Assembly (NCBI RefSeq): GCF_001636405.1
Contig: NZ_KV440950.1
Location: 1,139,712 to 1,203,711, forward strand
DNA from: Peribacillus frigoritolerans
GTDB taxonomy: Bacteria > Bacillota > Bacilli > Bacillales > DSM-1321
DNA length: 64,000 bases
Direction of reading: 5' to 3'
Shown piece by piece: positions 32,011-40,617 of the stretch. Every line of letters starts with the position of its first letter. Within the stretch, counting starts at the first letter, position 1. Made by a program: the position numbers and the translations under genes. The notes under the pieces were generated by a model, which was not told the DNA's origin, did no database searches, and saw only the letters and a program-made list of their open reading frames with translations.

Positions 32011-32347
32011 TCCTATTTATTTTTATGGGGAATTTCTCATTGCCTATGCCTGTTAAGGATTGCAGGGAATAAGGTAAAATGTAAGAATATTTAGTCTTTG
32101 GTTGTAAAATCAATGATACTTTATCTACTATAAAATTAAAAGTTACGCACATTTTTTAAAGGTAATTTAAGAGAAGTTTCTTAAATCATTAAAATATAAT
32201 ATGATTAAGGGCTATCAAGGTATTGGCGAAGTTTCAGTAATATGTGGAATTGTAATTTTATCGTATGAAAAGTTAATGAACTAACGGGGTATGTTAATTA
32301 TTGAATGAATTCGTGAAAAAGGCCTTAATGATCAAAGGGGGAGAAGG
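32011..32347. other. Intergenic region, divergent genes
   Basis: 337 bases, AT-rich. A 3' arm-like GAACTAACGGGGTATGTTAATT lies at 32279-32300. I see nothing else. Confidence 0.5.
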
Positions 32348-32827
32348 ATGGAAATTCGTTCAGTGAAAGGGTCAGATTACTATGCCATATCGCCGCTAAT
32401 CAATGAATGGTGGGGAGGAAGGCAAATGTCTGATATGCTACCGAAATTATTCTTTGATCATTTTACAAATACAAGTTTCATAGCCGAAAAGGAAGGGAAC
32501 ATAGTCGGTTTCCTAATAGGGATTCTATCTCAATCTCAGCCTGATGAGGCATATATTCACTTTGTCGGAGTGCATCCTGAATACAGAAAAAATGATATCG
32601 GCAGACAGTTATATAATCAATTTTTCCATGTCGTTTATCAAAATGGCCGCAATGTTGTCCGTTGTGTAACGTCTCCGGACAACAAATCTTCAATCGCCTA
32701 TCATACCAAGATGGGATTTGAAATGGAAGAGGGAGATACATTCATTGATGGTGTTTCAGTCCACTCTGACTATGACGGACATAATCAAGATAGAGTTTTA
32801 TTCGTGAAACAGTTATCAATGAACTAA
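32348..32827 (+). CDS. GNAT acetyltransferase
   Basis: 159 residues, ATG with GGGGGAGAAGG. Motif A VGVHPEYRKNDIGRQLYNQF is a textbook acetyl-CoA site (the loop is RKNDIG), preceded by VGFLIGILSQSQPDEAYIHF and followed by SIAYHTKMGFEMEEGD. Substrate unknown. Its last codons, ATG AAC TAA, coincide with the usual opening of the dispersed element, though only a simple hairpin follows here. Confidence 0.9.
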   Translation: MEIRSVKGSDYYAISPLINEWWGGRQMSDMLPKLFFDHFTNTSFIAEKEGNIVGFLIGILSQSQPDEAYIHFVGVHPEYRKNDIGRQLYNQFFHVVYQNGRNVVRCVTSPDNKSSIAYHTKMGFEMEEGDTFIDGVSVHSDYDGHNQDRVLFVKQLSMN

Positions 32828-32858
32828 GGTCGACCAGTAAAAATCCGGTCGCCCTTTT
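32828..32858 (+). terminator. Terminator after the GNAT gene
   Basis: GGTCGACCAG...CCGGTCGCCC then TTTTTTT, with two mismatches in the stem. Confidence 0.6.
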
Positions 32859-33122
32859 TTTATAGAATCCACTAAGGCAGGACTGGACTGTAAGCTAAAG
32901 CGGGTTTTATTCATTGCTAATGCTGCCTGGAATAGCATATTTCTCTTTAGAACCTCATAATTATCTAATCTGCTCATTGTATGCCCTTCATGATTGACTG
33001 GTTTTTGTGATTTTCTTCTTCCTAGGCAGCTCTTTATGGTCCTATAGGGACAGGATAGTTCAACAAGGATAAGATATAATTTGGATTAATATACATAATT
33101 TTAAGAAAAATAGAAAGGAAGC

Positions 33123-33578
33123 ATGAATGTGACAGAAATGATACCACTGACATCGGAGAATTTGGAGCTATGCATCGAACTCTACATGGACGTTTTTAAT
33201 CGTGAACCATGGAATGAAAGATGGACCTATGAAACGGCTAAAGAGAGACTTTCCGACGTATTGCATACACCTAAATTTCTTGGGTTTTTATTTCATATTG
33301 ATCATAAACCAGTTGGTTTCATTGCTGGAAATAGTAAAGTGTCTGATCAAGGTTTAACGTATTATTTGGCAGAACTTTGTGTGAATAATCAAATGCAAGG
33401 CAAAGGGCATGGCTCAAAAATGCTTCGAGCTTTAGAAGCTGAATTGCAGAAGAGAGAGATTAAAAGTCTGTATCTATTAACGGCCAATGACGGGCTTGCA
33501 GAAGCATTTTATCTGAAGAATGATTATGTTGTAAACGAAGATAGGGTGGTCATGAAGAAAAATTTTTTTGAAAAATAG
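33123..33578 (+). CDS. GNAT acetyltransferase
   Basis: 151 residues, ATG with AAAGGAAG. Has NREPWNERWTYETAKERLSD at the start, acetyl-CoA motif LCVNNQMQGKGHGSKMLRAL and terminal ANDGLAEAFYLKNDYV. The REPWNE.W start is seen in aminoglycoside 6'-acetyltransferase-like and related GNAT groups, but that function is not established. The next gene begins 20 bases after its stop, so the two are probably co-transcribed. Confidence 0.9.
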   Translation: MNVTEMIPLTSENLELCIELYMDVFNREPWNERWTYETAKERLSDVLHTPKFLGFLFHIDHKPVGFIAGNSKVSDQGLTYYLAELCVNNQMQGKGHGSKMLRALEAELQKREIKSLYLLTANDGLAEAFYLKNDYVVNEDRVVMKKNFFEK

Positions 33579-33598
33579 TCAAGGGATGTGATGGAGCA

Positions 33599-34129
33599 TT
33601 GTCGAAATCTGTAAAGTTGTATCAATTAAGCCGAAAAGTACATAAATGGACTGGATTGATTTTATCCATCTTTTTCATGTTCATTGCAGTAACGGGCCTC
33701 GTGCTTGTTTATATGATACCCCTCGGAGTGGCTGATGAGTTAAGGACGGGGAAAGAGGCAAGTCCAGATCAAGCGATACCCATGGAGAAGGTCGTATCCA
33801 TTGCCGTGTCTCAGGATCTACCAGGTGCGGATTCGGTTGAAGATATTTTTAGAATCGAATATAGGCCAAGTGCAAATGTGTACCAGGTTCGCTTTAATAA
33901 CGGTCAAGGTGTTCAAATGGATGTGAGTACGGGAAAAGTGTTATCCACAAATCCAGATTACTCGACGTTCCTGATTACTTTGCATGATGGAACCTTCTTT
34001 GGTGATTGGTATAGATACAGTATCCTAACAATGACGGGTTTATCCTTAATCCTGCTCTCGTTTTCCGGGTATTACATGTTCGGGTATCCTCTCTATAAGC
34101 GTTTAATGGTGAATAAAAGGAAATCTTAA
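33599..34129 (+). CDS. PepSY-associated membrane protein
   Basis: 176 residues from a TTG with GATGGAG just upstream. An N-terminal helix after a basic stretch (SRKVHKWTGLILSIFFMFIA), an extracellular PepSY-like domain (IPMEKVVSIAVSQDLPGADS to VQMDVSTGKVLS) and a second helix near the end (SILTMTGLSLILLSFSGYYM). The HKW and LHDGTFFG motifs match the PepSY_TM family linked to iron or flavin reductases. It may support electron transfer or metal uptake. Confidence 0.75.
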   Translation: MSKSVKLYQLSRKVHKWTGLILSIFFMFIAVTGLVLVYMIPLGVADELRTGKEASPDQAIPMEKVVSIAVSQDLPGADSVEDIFRIEYRPSANVYQVRFNNGQGVQMDVSTGKVLSTNPDYSTFLITLHDGTFFGDWYRYSILTMTGLSLILLSFSGYYMFGYPLYKRLMVNKRKS

Positions 34130-34143
34130 TATGAGGTGGTAAT

Positions 34144-34566
34144 GTGTCTATAAAAGGGTTGAATCACTTTTTATTTTCAGTTTCTGATTTAGACAGTTCC
34201 ATAGAATTTTATCAAAAGGTTTTTGATGCGAAATTATTAGTTAAGGGCCGAACCACAGCCTATTTTGATTTGAATGGAATGTGGATTGCCTTGAATGAAG
34301 AAAAAGATATTCCCCGTAATGAAATAAGCCAATCATACACACATATCGCCTTTTCCATAGAAGAAGCCGACTTCATGAACATGTACGAGAAACTGATCGG
34401 ATTGAATGTAAACATCCTGTCAGGACGTCCAAGAGATGAAAAAGATAAGAAGTCCATTTATTTCACTGATCCAGATGGTCATAAGTTTGAGTTTCATACA
34501 GGGACTTTACAAAATAGAATAGATTACTACAAACTAGAAAAAGCCCATATGGAGTTTTTCGACTGA
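34144..34566 (+). CDS. fosB: FosB bacillithiol-S-transferase (fosfomycin resistance)
   Basis: 140 residues from a GTG with GAGGTGG 5 bases upstream, 14 bases after the previous gene. The sequence [71 protein letters not shown] and [20 protein letters not shown] is FosB along its whole length. Metal ligands are His8, the His in YTHIAF and the Glu in KFEFH. It opens the fosfomycin epoxide with bacillithiol (or cysteine). Probably intrinsic to the strain. Confidence 0.95.
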   Translation: MSIKGLNHFLFSVSDLDSSIEFYQKVFDAKLLVKGRTTAYFDLNGMWIALNEEKDIPRNEISQSYTHIAFSIEEADFMNMYEKLIGLNVNILSGRPRDEKDKKSIYFTDPDGHKFEFHTGTLQNRIDYYKLEKAHMEFFD

Positions 34567-34602
34567 TAAGTAAGCCATCTTCAAATGAAAAGGGGAATGT
34601 TC

Positions 34603-35295
34603 ATGAAAACTATTGGCCTTATTGGCGGAATGAGCTGGGAGTCATCGTTGGAATATTATCGAATCATCAATGAAGAGGTAAAAGCCAAATTAGGAGGATT
34701 GCATTCAGCCAAGTGCATTTTATATAGCGTGGACTTTGAGGAAATCGAACGCTGCCAAGCTGAAGGGGATTGGGAAAGCTCCGGCAAATTATTAGGCGAT
34801 GCAGCTCTGTCTTTGGAAAAGGCAGGTGCCGAAATGATTCTAATTTGTACAAATACGATGCATAAAGTGATTGGATATATAGAAGAAAAAGTCAGCTTAC
34901 CGATTTTGCACATTGCTGATTCAACGGCAAAACAAATTCAAAAGTCCAAAATCAGTACGGTCGGTTTACTTGGCACTAAATATACGATGGAGCAAGACTT
35001 TTATAAAACACGAATTGAGACTAATGGTATCAAGGTCCTGATACCAAGCGAAGAGGATAGAAAAGTCATCAATAAAGTGATTTATGAAGAATTATGTTTA
35101 GGGGAAATTCAACAATCATCAAGGGATTATTACAAAAAGGTCATCAAGGGGTTAGTTGATGATGGAGCGGAAGGAATAATACTAGGCTGCACGGAAATTG
35201 GATTACTAGTAAAACCCGAGGATTCCAAAGTGCCATTATTCGATACTGCTGTCATACATGCCATCGAATCCGTCAATATGGCATTGGAAAAATGA
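34603..35295 (+). CDS. Aspartate/glutamate racemase family protein
   Basis: 230 residues from ATG at 34603 (AAGGGG 8 bases before); the ATG at 34585 has no site. MKTIGLIGGMSWESSLEYYR and the two catalytic Cys regions LICTNTMHKV and IILGCTEIGLLV identify the family. Members racemise Asp, Glu or other amino acids (RacX, YgeA, EcL-DER types). Free-standing; the exact substrate cannot be assigned. Confidence 0.9.
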   Translation: MKTIGLIGGMSWESSLEYYRIINEEVKAKLGGLHSAKCILYSVDFEEIERCQAEGDWESSGKLLGDAALSLEKAGAEMILICTNTMHKVIGYIEEKVSLPILHIADSTAKQIQKSKISTVGLLGTKYTMEQDFYKTRIETNGIKVLIPSEEDRKVINKVIYEELCLGEIQQSSRDYYKKVIKGLVDDGAEGIILGCTEIGLLVKPEDSKVPLFDTAVIHAIESVNMALEK

Positions 35296-35317
35296 AGTGA
35301 TCACATTGTTTTAAAAA

Positions 35318-35368
35318 GGAAGGTTGCTGCGGCGGCCTTTTTTTTTGTGGAGCTGAGGTTAGGTTAAT
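35318..35368 (+). repeat. Three-hairpin element, decayed
   Basis: GGTTGC-TGCG-GCGGCC with a nine-T tail, then GAGCTGAGGTTAGGTTAATTC. It serves as terminator of the racemase gene. Confidence 0.65.
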
Positions 35369-35451
35369 TCAGGTAAAATAACCAAATTAATGTAATTGTG
35401 TGTTAAAGTCTTACTAGAAGATATGGTATTCGAATTTAAAGGGAGATAAAG

Positions 35452-35745
35452 ATGCGAAATGTAACATATATATTTATTACTAGTTTAATTTGGATCTTAT
35501 CAGGAACTTTTTTGTTCATCCATAGTAAGGGTCTGATGAATGTTAGTCCTTGGGGGATGCACACTTTTGAAAATATAATGATACAAATAGCAGTTATTCT
35601 ATTACCGTTTATTGGGCTATTTTTGTCAATTCTTATTAAGAAGAGAGTCATAAAGTACGTAATGATTTTAGGGTGTTTAATGAATATTTATTTTCTCTCC
35701 ATTCCAAGTATCTTTGCTTGGATACATTACTTTCAGGTCATTTAA
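35452..35745 (+). CDS. Three-helix membrane protein, unknown
   Basis: 97 residues, ATG after AAAGGGAGATAAAG. Hydrophobic segments at about 5-24, 43-62 and 70-92. No recognised motif. Alone between element-free spacers. Confidence 0.55.
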   Translation: MRNVTYIFITSLIWILSGTFLFIHSKGLMNVSPWGMHTFENIMIQIAVILLPFIGLFLSILIKKRVIKYVMILGCLMNIYFLSIPSIFAWIHYFQVI

Positions 35746-35864
35746 TACAGTAGAATTCTTTTTGAAATTATTCTAACAGGAGCTTTCCTTCATGCTTAAG
35801 CTATGCTTATGCAGCTAACTGATTTGAAATAAAATTTATATTGCAGTAAAGGAGACGATGGGAT

Positions 35865-36062
35865 TTGCTTAAGATTGATACAGTTTTTTCATATGTTCTT
35901 CTCGGAGTAATAGTTTTTTATGTCTTGGAATGGTTAGCTGTTGGTTCAGGTTTCGGGGTACTTGTTGGCGGAAGTTTTGGTTTACTTTTATATATAGCTA
36001 ATCATTTTAGTAAAAATCAAAAAACAATGGGTAATGCGGAAGAACCTGATGACAAGCAATAA
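35865..36062 (+). CDS. Small two-helix membrane protein, unknown
   Basis: 65 residues from a TTG with AAAGGAG 10 bases upstream. Hydrophobic segments SYVLLGVIVFYVLEWLAVGS and GFGVLVGGSFGLLLYIANHF, then an acidic tail ending EEPDDKQ. A four-codon frame (MGFA, stop) overlaps its start and might couple or attenuate translation. Family not recognised. Confidence 0.5.
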   Translation: MLKIDTVFSYVLLGVIVFYVLEWLAVGSGFGVLVGGSFGLLLYIANHFSKNQKTMGNAEEPDDKQ

Positions 36063-36076
36063 ATATTAATATCCTA

Positions 36077-36156
36077 GGCTAACGGGTGCTTTACATTAAT
36101 AAAAGGGTTGCTGTGGCAGCTCTTTTTCTTATGGAACAAATGGGGCGGGTAAGTTC
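36077..36156 (+). repeat. Three-hairpin element, full copy
   Basis: GCTAACGGGTGCTTTAC, centre GGTTGC-TGTG-GCAGCTC TTTTTCTTATGG, then AACAAATGGGGCGGGTAAGTTC. It lies between convergent genes. Confidence 0.8.
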
Positions 36157-36250
36157 AACTAGAGATTCCATAAAACCTCATTTTCTTATACAGCTCCTGG
36201 GCTTCTTTAGAAGATTGTTTTTTTATAAGTTACCTTCCTATATGAATAAA

Positions 36251-36283
36251 GGCAGCTTTCAGTTTCTTGCTGAAAGCTGCCTT
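36251..36283 (-). terminator. Terminator of the MFS gene
   Basis: GGCAGCTTTCAG / CTGAAAGCTGCC perfect 12-bp stem, preceded by AAA (T's on the minus strand). Confidence 0.75.
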
Positions 36284-36317
36284 GTTAATATTTTTATTTC
36301 ACTAAATAAGTTTTCTA

Positions 36318-37625
36318 TCATAGCTCTTTGCTTGGATTTTTCCGAGACCAAACAACTACAGGAATAAGCACTAGTGACAGAATGGCTCCAGAAAGTGATA
36401 ATGCTGCAAAACTAGAATGAGCGACTACCATTCCTGATACGCCACCACCAGCTGCTCCTGACAGTGCAAATAGTACATCGACTGATCCTTGTGTTTTTGC
36501 ACGTACAGATGGGTGTGTTGAATCTATAATGAGGGCAGTCCCGCTTATTAAACCAAAGTTCCAGCCCAAACCTAGCAGTACTAACGCCAGGGTAAGCAGT
36601 GGCATTGAACCTACGGGTGCAAAAGCTGCCACCAATCCTGAGGTTAGGAGTGTAGCACCAGAAGCAACAGCCATAGCAATACGGCCAAGCTTATCTACCA
36701 GTATACCTGTCAATGGTGAAGGAAGATACATGGCTGCTATATGGAAACCTATAACTAATCCTACTTCTCCCAAACCATGACCATGATGTCCCATATGAAT
36801 TGGTGTCATTGTCATAATGGCTGCCATGACAAATTGAGTCAAAATCATAATTAAAGCCCCTACAACAACACCCTTTTTGTTTATGGTAGCCTTTAAATTT
36901 GTCCCTGTCTGTACGCTATCGCCTTTTTTCTTAGCATTCGCAATAGCTGTGGACACAACCAAAGGGTCTGGACGAAGTAAAATTAAGATAAATAATCCGG
37001 CAATAATAAAAGCGGCTGCTGACAAGATAAAGGGGCCAGCCAAGGTTGGAACACCAATTGAATCAGCAAAATCCCCCATTCTATTGACCAAGTTAGGACC
37101 AACAACGGCACCCAAGGTAGTGGAAACCATGGCCATGCTTGCAGCAGTTGCCCTTTGTTTATCTGTTGCAAGGTCTGTCCCTGCATATCGCGCTTGTAGA
37201 TTAGACGCTGTACCAGCTCCATAAATAAAAAGAGAAATAAATAAAAGTGGGATACTGCTGGTTAAGGCTGCAATTATAACACCAAGGGCACCTAACCCAC
37301 CTGCAAGGAAACCACCTGCAAGTCCTGCTCTGCGGCCAAAACGTTGTGAAGACCGGCCTATAAGCAGGGCAGCTCCCGCAGAACCTAAAGTAAATAGGGC
37401 AGTTGGAATTCCTGCCGCATTTTCAGTCCCTAGCATGTCTTGTGCAAGAAGCGCTCCTACTGTTATACCGGCTCCAAGTCCTGCTCCCCCAAAGATTTGT
37501 GAAAGAATCAAAATTCTTAATGTTTTTTTATAAAGCTGTATTTGTCTTTCTGGTGAATCAATATATTCTTGCAACCATATAGGCTGGTGTGTTGAGGCAT
37601 TTGTATCTTTTGCTGACATTGTCAT
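36318..37625 (-). CDS. MFS transporter
   Basis: 435 residues from ATG at 37625 (GGAGGT 8 bases upstream). Twelve helices; loop motif GRSSQRFGRRAGLAGGFLAG after helix 2 and its counterpart GILVDKLGRIAMAVASGATL. Signature elements ARYAGTDLATDKQRATAASM and HMGHHGHGLGEVGLVIGFHI place it with YwoG/Bcr-like exporters of unknown substrate. The His-rich stretch HMGHHGHG is unusual and could bind a metal. Confidence 0.85.
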   Translation of the reverse strand: MTMSAKDTNASTHQPIWLQEYIDSPERQIQLYKKTLRILILSQIFGGAGLGAGITVGALLAQDMLGTENAAGIPTALFTLGSAGAALLIGRSSQRFGRRAGLAGGFLAGGLGALGVIIAALTSSIPLLFISLFIYGAGTASNLQARYAGTDLATDKQRATAASMAMVSTTLGAVVGPNLVNRMGDFADSIGVPTLAGPFILSAAAFIIAGLFILILLRPDPLVVSTAIANAKKKGDSVQTGTNLKATINKKGVVVGALIMILTQFVMAAIMTMTPIHMGHHGHGLGEVGLVIGFHIAAMYLPSPLTGILVDKLGRIAMAVASGATLLTSGLVAAFAPVGSMPLLTLALVLLGLGWNFGLISGTALIIDSTHPSVRAKTQGSVDVLFALSGAAGGGVSGMVVAHSSFAALSLSGAILSLVLIPVVVWSRKNPSKEL

Positions 37626-37709
37626 GAACTTTACCTCCTAACGAAATATCCTTGTAGCTTTTCATGTTTGGATGTCATCCTTGGAACATTTCATATCGTC
37701 ATTAGAAGG

Positions 37710-37741
37710 AGCTCATAATTAAATTTCGATAATTATGAGCT
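37710..37741. terminator. Terminator between two minus-strand genes
   Basis: AGCTCATAATTA-AATTTCGA-TAATTATGAGCT, perfect 12-bp stem. Confidence 0.8.
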
Positions 37742-37795
37742 TCTTTTATTTCTTATTTTTAAATAGGAACGTGACACTATTTGTCGGTGTTCATA

Positions 37796-38560
37796 TTAAA
37801 ATTTGTAGGATTCACCATCTTCTGGTACTAACATATTTCTTGAGAATCCTTTTTCTTTACTAAAGTTTTTTAATTCTTCTCTAGATAGTGTCCAATGGTT
37901 AACAGCTTCCATATGAACAGAAATAACCTTAGCATTAGGAGCCGCCTTGTGTACTTCATAGATGTCTTCTTTTCCCATAATGAGAGAACCATATTCTATC
38001 AATTGATTATCTCCGCCATTGACAACAATAATATCTGGTTTATGGGTATCCAATTCTTCCTGTACACCTTCATACCAGACTGTATCACCAGCTACGTACA
38101 ATGTTTTTTCACTTGGATGTTTAAAGACAACGCCGCATACTTCCCCCATACTCTTTAATAGTTCTTCTCCTCTTCCATGCTCGCCTCTTGTTTTAACTAA
38201 TTGGATGCCTTCAAAGACAGTGTCCTTTGTTAATACCTCTACATTGTGGAACCCGGTATTTTGGACTTCCTTTGCATCTTCTTCATTTTGAACGAACATT
38301 TTAATATCTTTTGGTAATAGTCTTTGCGCTGCTTCGTCAAAATGGTCTAAATGTAAATGAGTCACAATGACTGCATCAACTCCACTAATAATATCGTCAG
38401 CAGAGGTTGGTAAACTCACTGAAGGATTGTTTTGATCTTGCCTAATCGTACCAGGGAAAGACGGGTACGCACCTTTCTCTGCTAACATGGGATCAATTAA
38501 AAACTTTTTATTTGAATATTCTACAACTATCGTTGCATTTCGAATTTGTGTAATCTTCAT
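37796..38560 (-). CDS. Metallo-beta-lactamase-fold hydrolase, YtkL/UlaG-like
   Basis: 254 residues from ATG at 38560. The zinc site is HLHLDHFDEAAQ (HxHxDH), with further ligands in GEHGRGEEL and VAGDTVWYEG, and a late VISVHMEAVNHW histidine. Members include UlaG-like lactonases, metal-dependent hydrolases and TatD-unrelated phosphodiesterases; this small, acidic type is usually annotated as MBL-fold metallohydrolase. The lrp-type gene starts divergently 133 bases away and may regulate it. Confidence 0.9.
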   Translation of the reverse strand: MKITQIRNATIVVEYSNKKFLIDPMLAEKGAYPSFPGTIRQDQNNPSVSLPTSADDIISGVDAVIVTHLHLDHFDEAAQRLLPKDIKMFVQNEEDAKEVQNTGFHNVEVLTKDTVFEGIQLVKTRGEHGRGEELLKSMGEVCGVVFKHPSEKTLYVAGDTVWYEGVQEELDTHKPDIIVVNGGDNQLIEYGSLIMGKEDIYEVHKAAPNAKVISVHMEAVNHWTLSREELKNFSKEKGFSRNMLVPEDGESYKF

Positions 38561-38692
38561 TTTTACAACTCCCTTTCTTTTCATGTGTTCACTAACAGTG
38601 TTAAGTGTATAATATGAGCAGGGTTCAAATACACAGATAAATTAAAGTGTTTTAGGCGTTTGACTTTATTTTTGAAAGGAGTTGCCGTTCAG

Positions 38693-39100
38693 ATGGATCA
38701 AACAGATAAGCGAATTATAGAGGAGTTATGTAGCAATAGCCGGATTACGATGAAAGAATTAGGGGAGAGAGTTCACTTAACAGGACCGGCAGCCGCAGCT
38801 AGAGTGGAGAAATTAGAGGACAATGGGGTTATTGAGGGTTATAGCATTAAAGTGAATCAAGCGAAATTAGGGTGCTTTACGTATGCCTTTATCAATATCT
38901 ATATAGAAGGTACACATCATCAACCTTATCTCTCATTTATCCAAACAAAAGAGGGGTATGTCATCAATAATTATAAAATCAGTGGAGATAGCTGTTATCT
39001 TTTGGAGTGCAGGTTTCCAAGTAATGAAGCGTTAAATCAATTTTTATTAGAGTTAAACAAGTATGCAAACTATAAATTATCGATCGTTATAAGTAAATAG
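38693..39100 (+). CDS. Lrp/AsnC-family transcriptional regulator
   Basis: 135 residues from ATG at 38693, AAAGGAG 12 bases upstream. HTH: LCSNSRITMKELGERVHLTG then PAAAARVEKLEDNGVIEGYS. Ligand (RAM) domain: TYAFINIYIEGTHHQPYLSF to SGDSCYLLECRFPSNEALNQ. Slightly shorter than standard. Divergent to the MBL-fold gene. Effector unknown. Confidence 0.9.
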   Translation: MDQTDKRIIEELCSNSRITMKELGERVHLTGPAAAARVEKLEDNGVIEGYSIKVNQAKLGCFTYAFINIYIEGTHHQPYLSFIQTKEGYVINNYKISGDSCYLLECRFPSNEALNQFLLELNKYANYKLSIVISK

Positions 39101-39227
39101 GGCTTGAATAAACATGGATATTTGTGAATAGTCACATTTAAACTATAGGGTGCTTGAATTGAACACCGAAGGCAGCAGGGACACCTCGATTTCTTATTCA
39201 CAAGTTAGTATATGAAGAACTGTACTT

Positions 39228-39310
39228 AAACTAATGGGTGGTTTAGCTGAAGATCGGAGCTGTCTTTAAGGCAGTTTTTCTTATGGAACTATAGGACAGG
39301 TTAGTTGAAG
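39228..39310 (+). repeat. Three-hairpin element, full copy
   Basis: AAACTAATGGGTGGTTTAGC, TGAAGATCGGAGCTGTCTTT, AAGGCAGTTTTTCTTATGG, AACTATAGGACAGGTTAGTT. A decayed relative lies just before it at about 39137. Confidence 0.8.
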
Positions 39311-39467
39311 AAGAAAACGAATTGATTGGTGTTGAATTAAATGCCTAACTATATTTTTCATACAAAGATGTAACTGCTAGAAGGAAAAATATTTAGACAG
39401 TTGGTCAGAATATATTGAATAAGGAAAAAGAGTCGGCAAAGCGACCCTCCTCTAAGATTCTCCGTAT

Positions 39468-40289
39468 TTAACATATTAAGTATTTATTCAACGCTTGTTG
39501 TAAAGTTCCTAATGTTTGTGCTTTTTCATTTAATCTCATTCCTAAGCGTATCATATTGCTAGCCACTTCAGCTCTTAACCCGGTAATCACAGTGGTACAT
39601 CCCATTAATGAAGTGCCGTCAATAATCCTCATTAAATGGTCAATTACCTCAGTCTCCATTTCCATAATTCCAGATAAGTCCATAATCAATGTTTGAATAC
39701 GTAATTTTCCAATCTCTATTAAAACCTTTTCCTCTAGAATATTCGTTCGGTAAAGATCAACCGCACCAATTAAAGGCAAAATACATATAGTGGGTGTTAT
39801 TGGGATTATTGGCACAGAAAGATTTTCGACCAATTCTTTTTGAGCCATTATCAATGAATCTTTGTATTGAGAATATGTGATAAAAAAAACATTTAAAAAC
39901 CTGTCTACTTGATTATTTATTTGTTTTTCTACCGAAAAAAAATCTTCATTTATAACGCGATTCGTTACCTCGTTATATCCTTGTAGGAACTTCCACAAAG
40001 TTCTTCGAATGGCTTGCACCCACTCTAATTTGAAAGTTAATGGTATTTCGTGTGTCGCCCAAGCTATACCTTCTTGTTTAGCAAATGATTGAAGCTCTTG
40101 TTCTTCACCTTCAATAATGTATCGAACTAACTTACGGGCATTATTTATCAGGTCAATATTACCGACCATTAATATTTCTTTAATTTTGTCTTTCACATTA
40201 GATGCTTCGTTTAATAATGAATCTTCAAAATCCTCGTTATTTTCTTCGATGAATTTCATTAATTTATATATATCAAGTGACAAATCCAT
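39468..40289 (-). CDS. RsbR-type stressosome protein with STAS domain
   Basis: 273 residues from ATG at 40289 (AAAGGAGATT). The N-terminal helical, globin-like half (about 1-150) joins through a linker helix to a STAS domain (LRIQTLIMDLSGIMEMETEV, then TTVITGLRAEVASNMIRLGM). In B. subtilis RsbRA the two phosphorylated threonines lie in the linker and this STAS loop; here the second position reads Ser (DLSG). It would co-assemble with RsbS/RsbT to control SigB. The rest of the rsb operon is not here, so this is a stand-alone paralogue. Confidence 0.85.
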   Translation of the reverse strand: MDLSLDIYKLMKFIEENNEDFEDSLLNEASNVKDKIKEILMVGNIDLINNARKLVRYIIEGEEQELQSFAKQEGIAWATHEIPLTFKLEWVQAIRRTLWKFLQGYNEVTNRVINEDFFSVEKQINNQVDRFLNVFFITYSQYKDSLIMAQKELVENLSVPIIPITPTICILPLIGAVDLYRTNILEEKVLIEIGKLRIQTLIMDLSGIMEMETEVIDHLMRIIDGTSLMGCTTVITGLRAEVASNMIRLGMRLNEKAQTLGTLQQALNKYLIC

Positions 40290-40430
40290 AATTTAATCTC
40301 CTTTTTTAAAATATGCCAAATTATAAATACCCTATTATTATAATTACTAAACCCATTTACACAAAAAACTTCTAATTTAAAGGAAAATGGATGATATTTA
40401 TGTAAATTAATATTGTGAAGATTTCTACTT

Positions 40431-40455
40431 AAACTAACGGGGCAGGTTGTTCGAT
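40431..40455 (+). repeat. Three-hairpin element, 3' arm, between two minus-strand genes
   Basis: AAACTAACGGGGCAGGTTGTT. It keeps the + strand orientation although both neighbours are transcribed leftward. Confidence 0.65.
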
Positions 40456-40525
40456 TAAAGAAATGTACATTGGCATATTTTCCTTACATTAACAGAGAGT
40501 TTAGTTGAAGAAGAACTGAATAAAT

Positions 40526-40552
40526 AAAAACAGCCAGGTTCTGGCTGTTTTT
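40526..40552. terminator. Terminator of the patatin gene
   Basis: AAAAACAGCCAG-GTT-CTGGCTGTTTTT, perfect stem, usable on both strands. Confidence 0.85.
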
Positions 40553-40617
40553 ATTGTGAAAAATCCGAATGCTTGAAATAAAAACCAAAATTCAATCAGA
40601 TTTTTGGGATAACTTTA

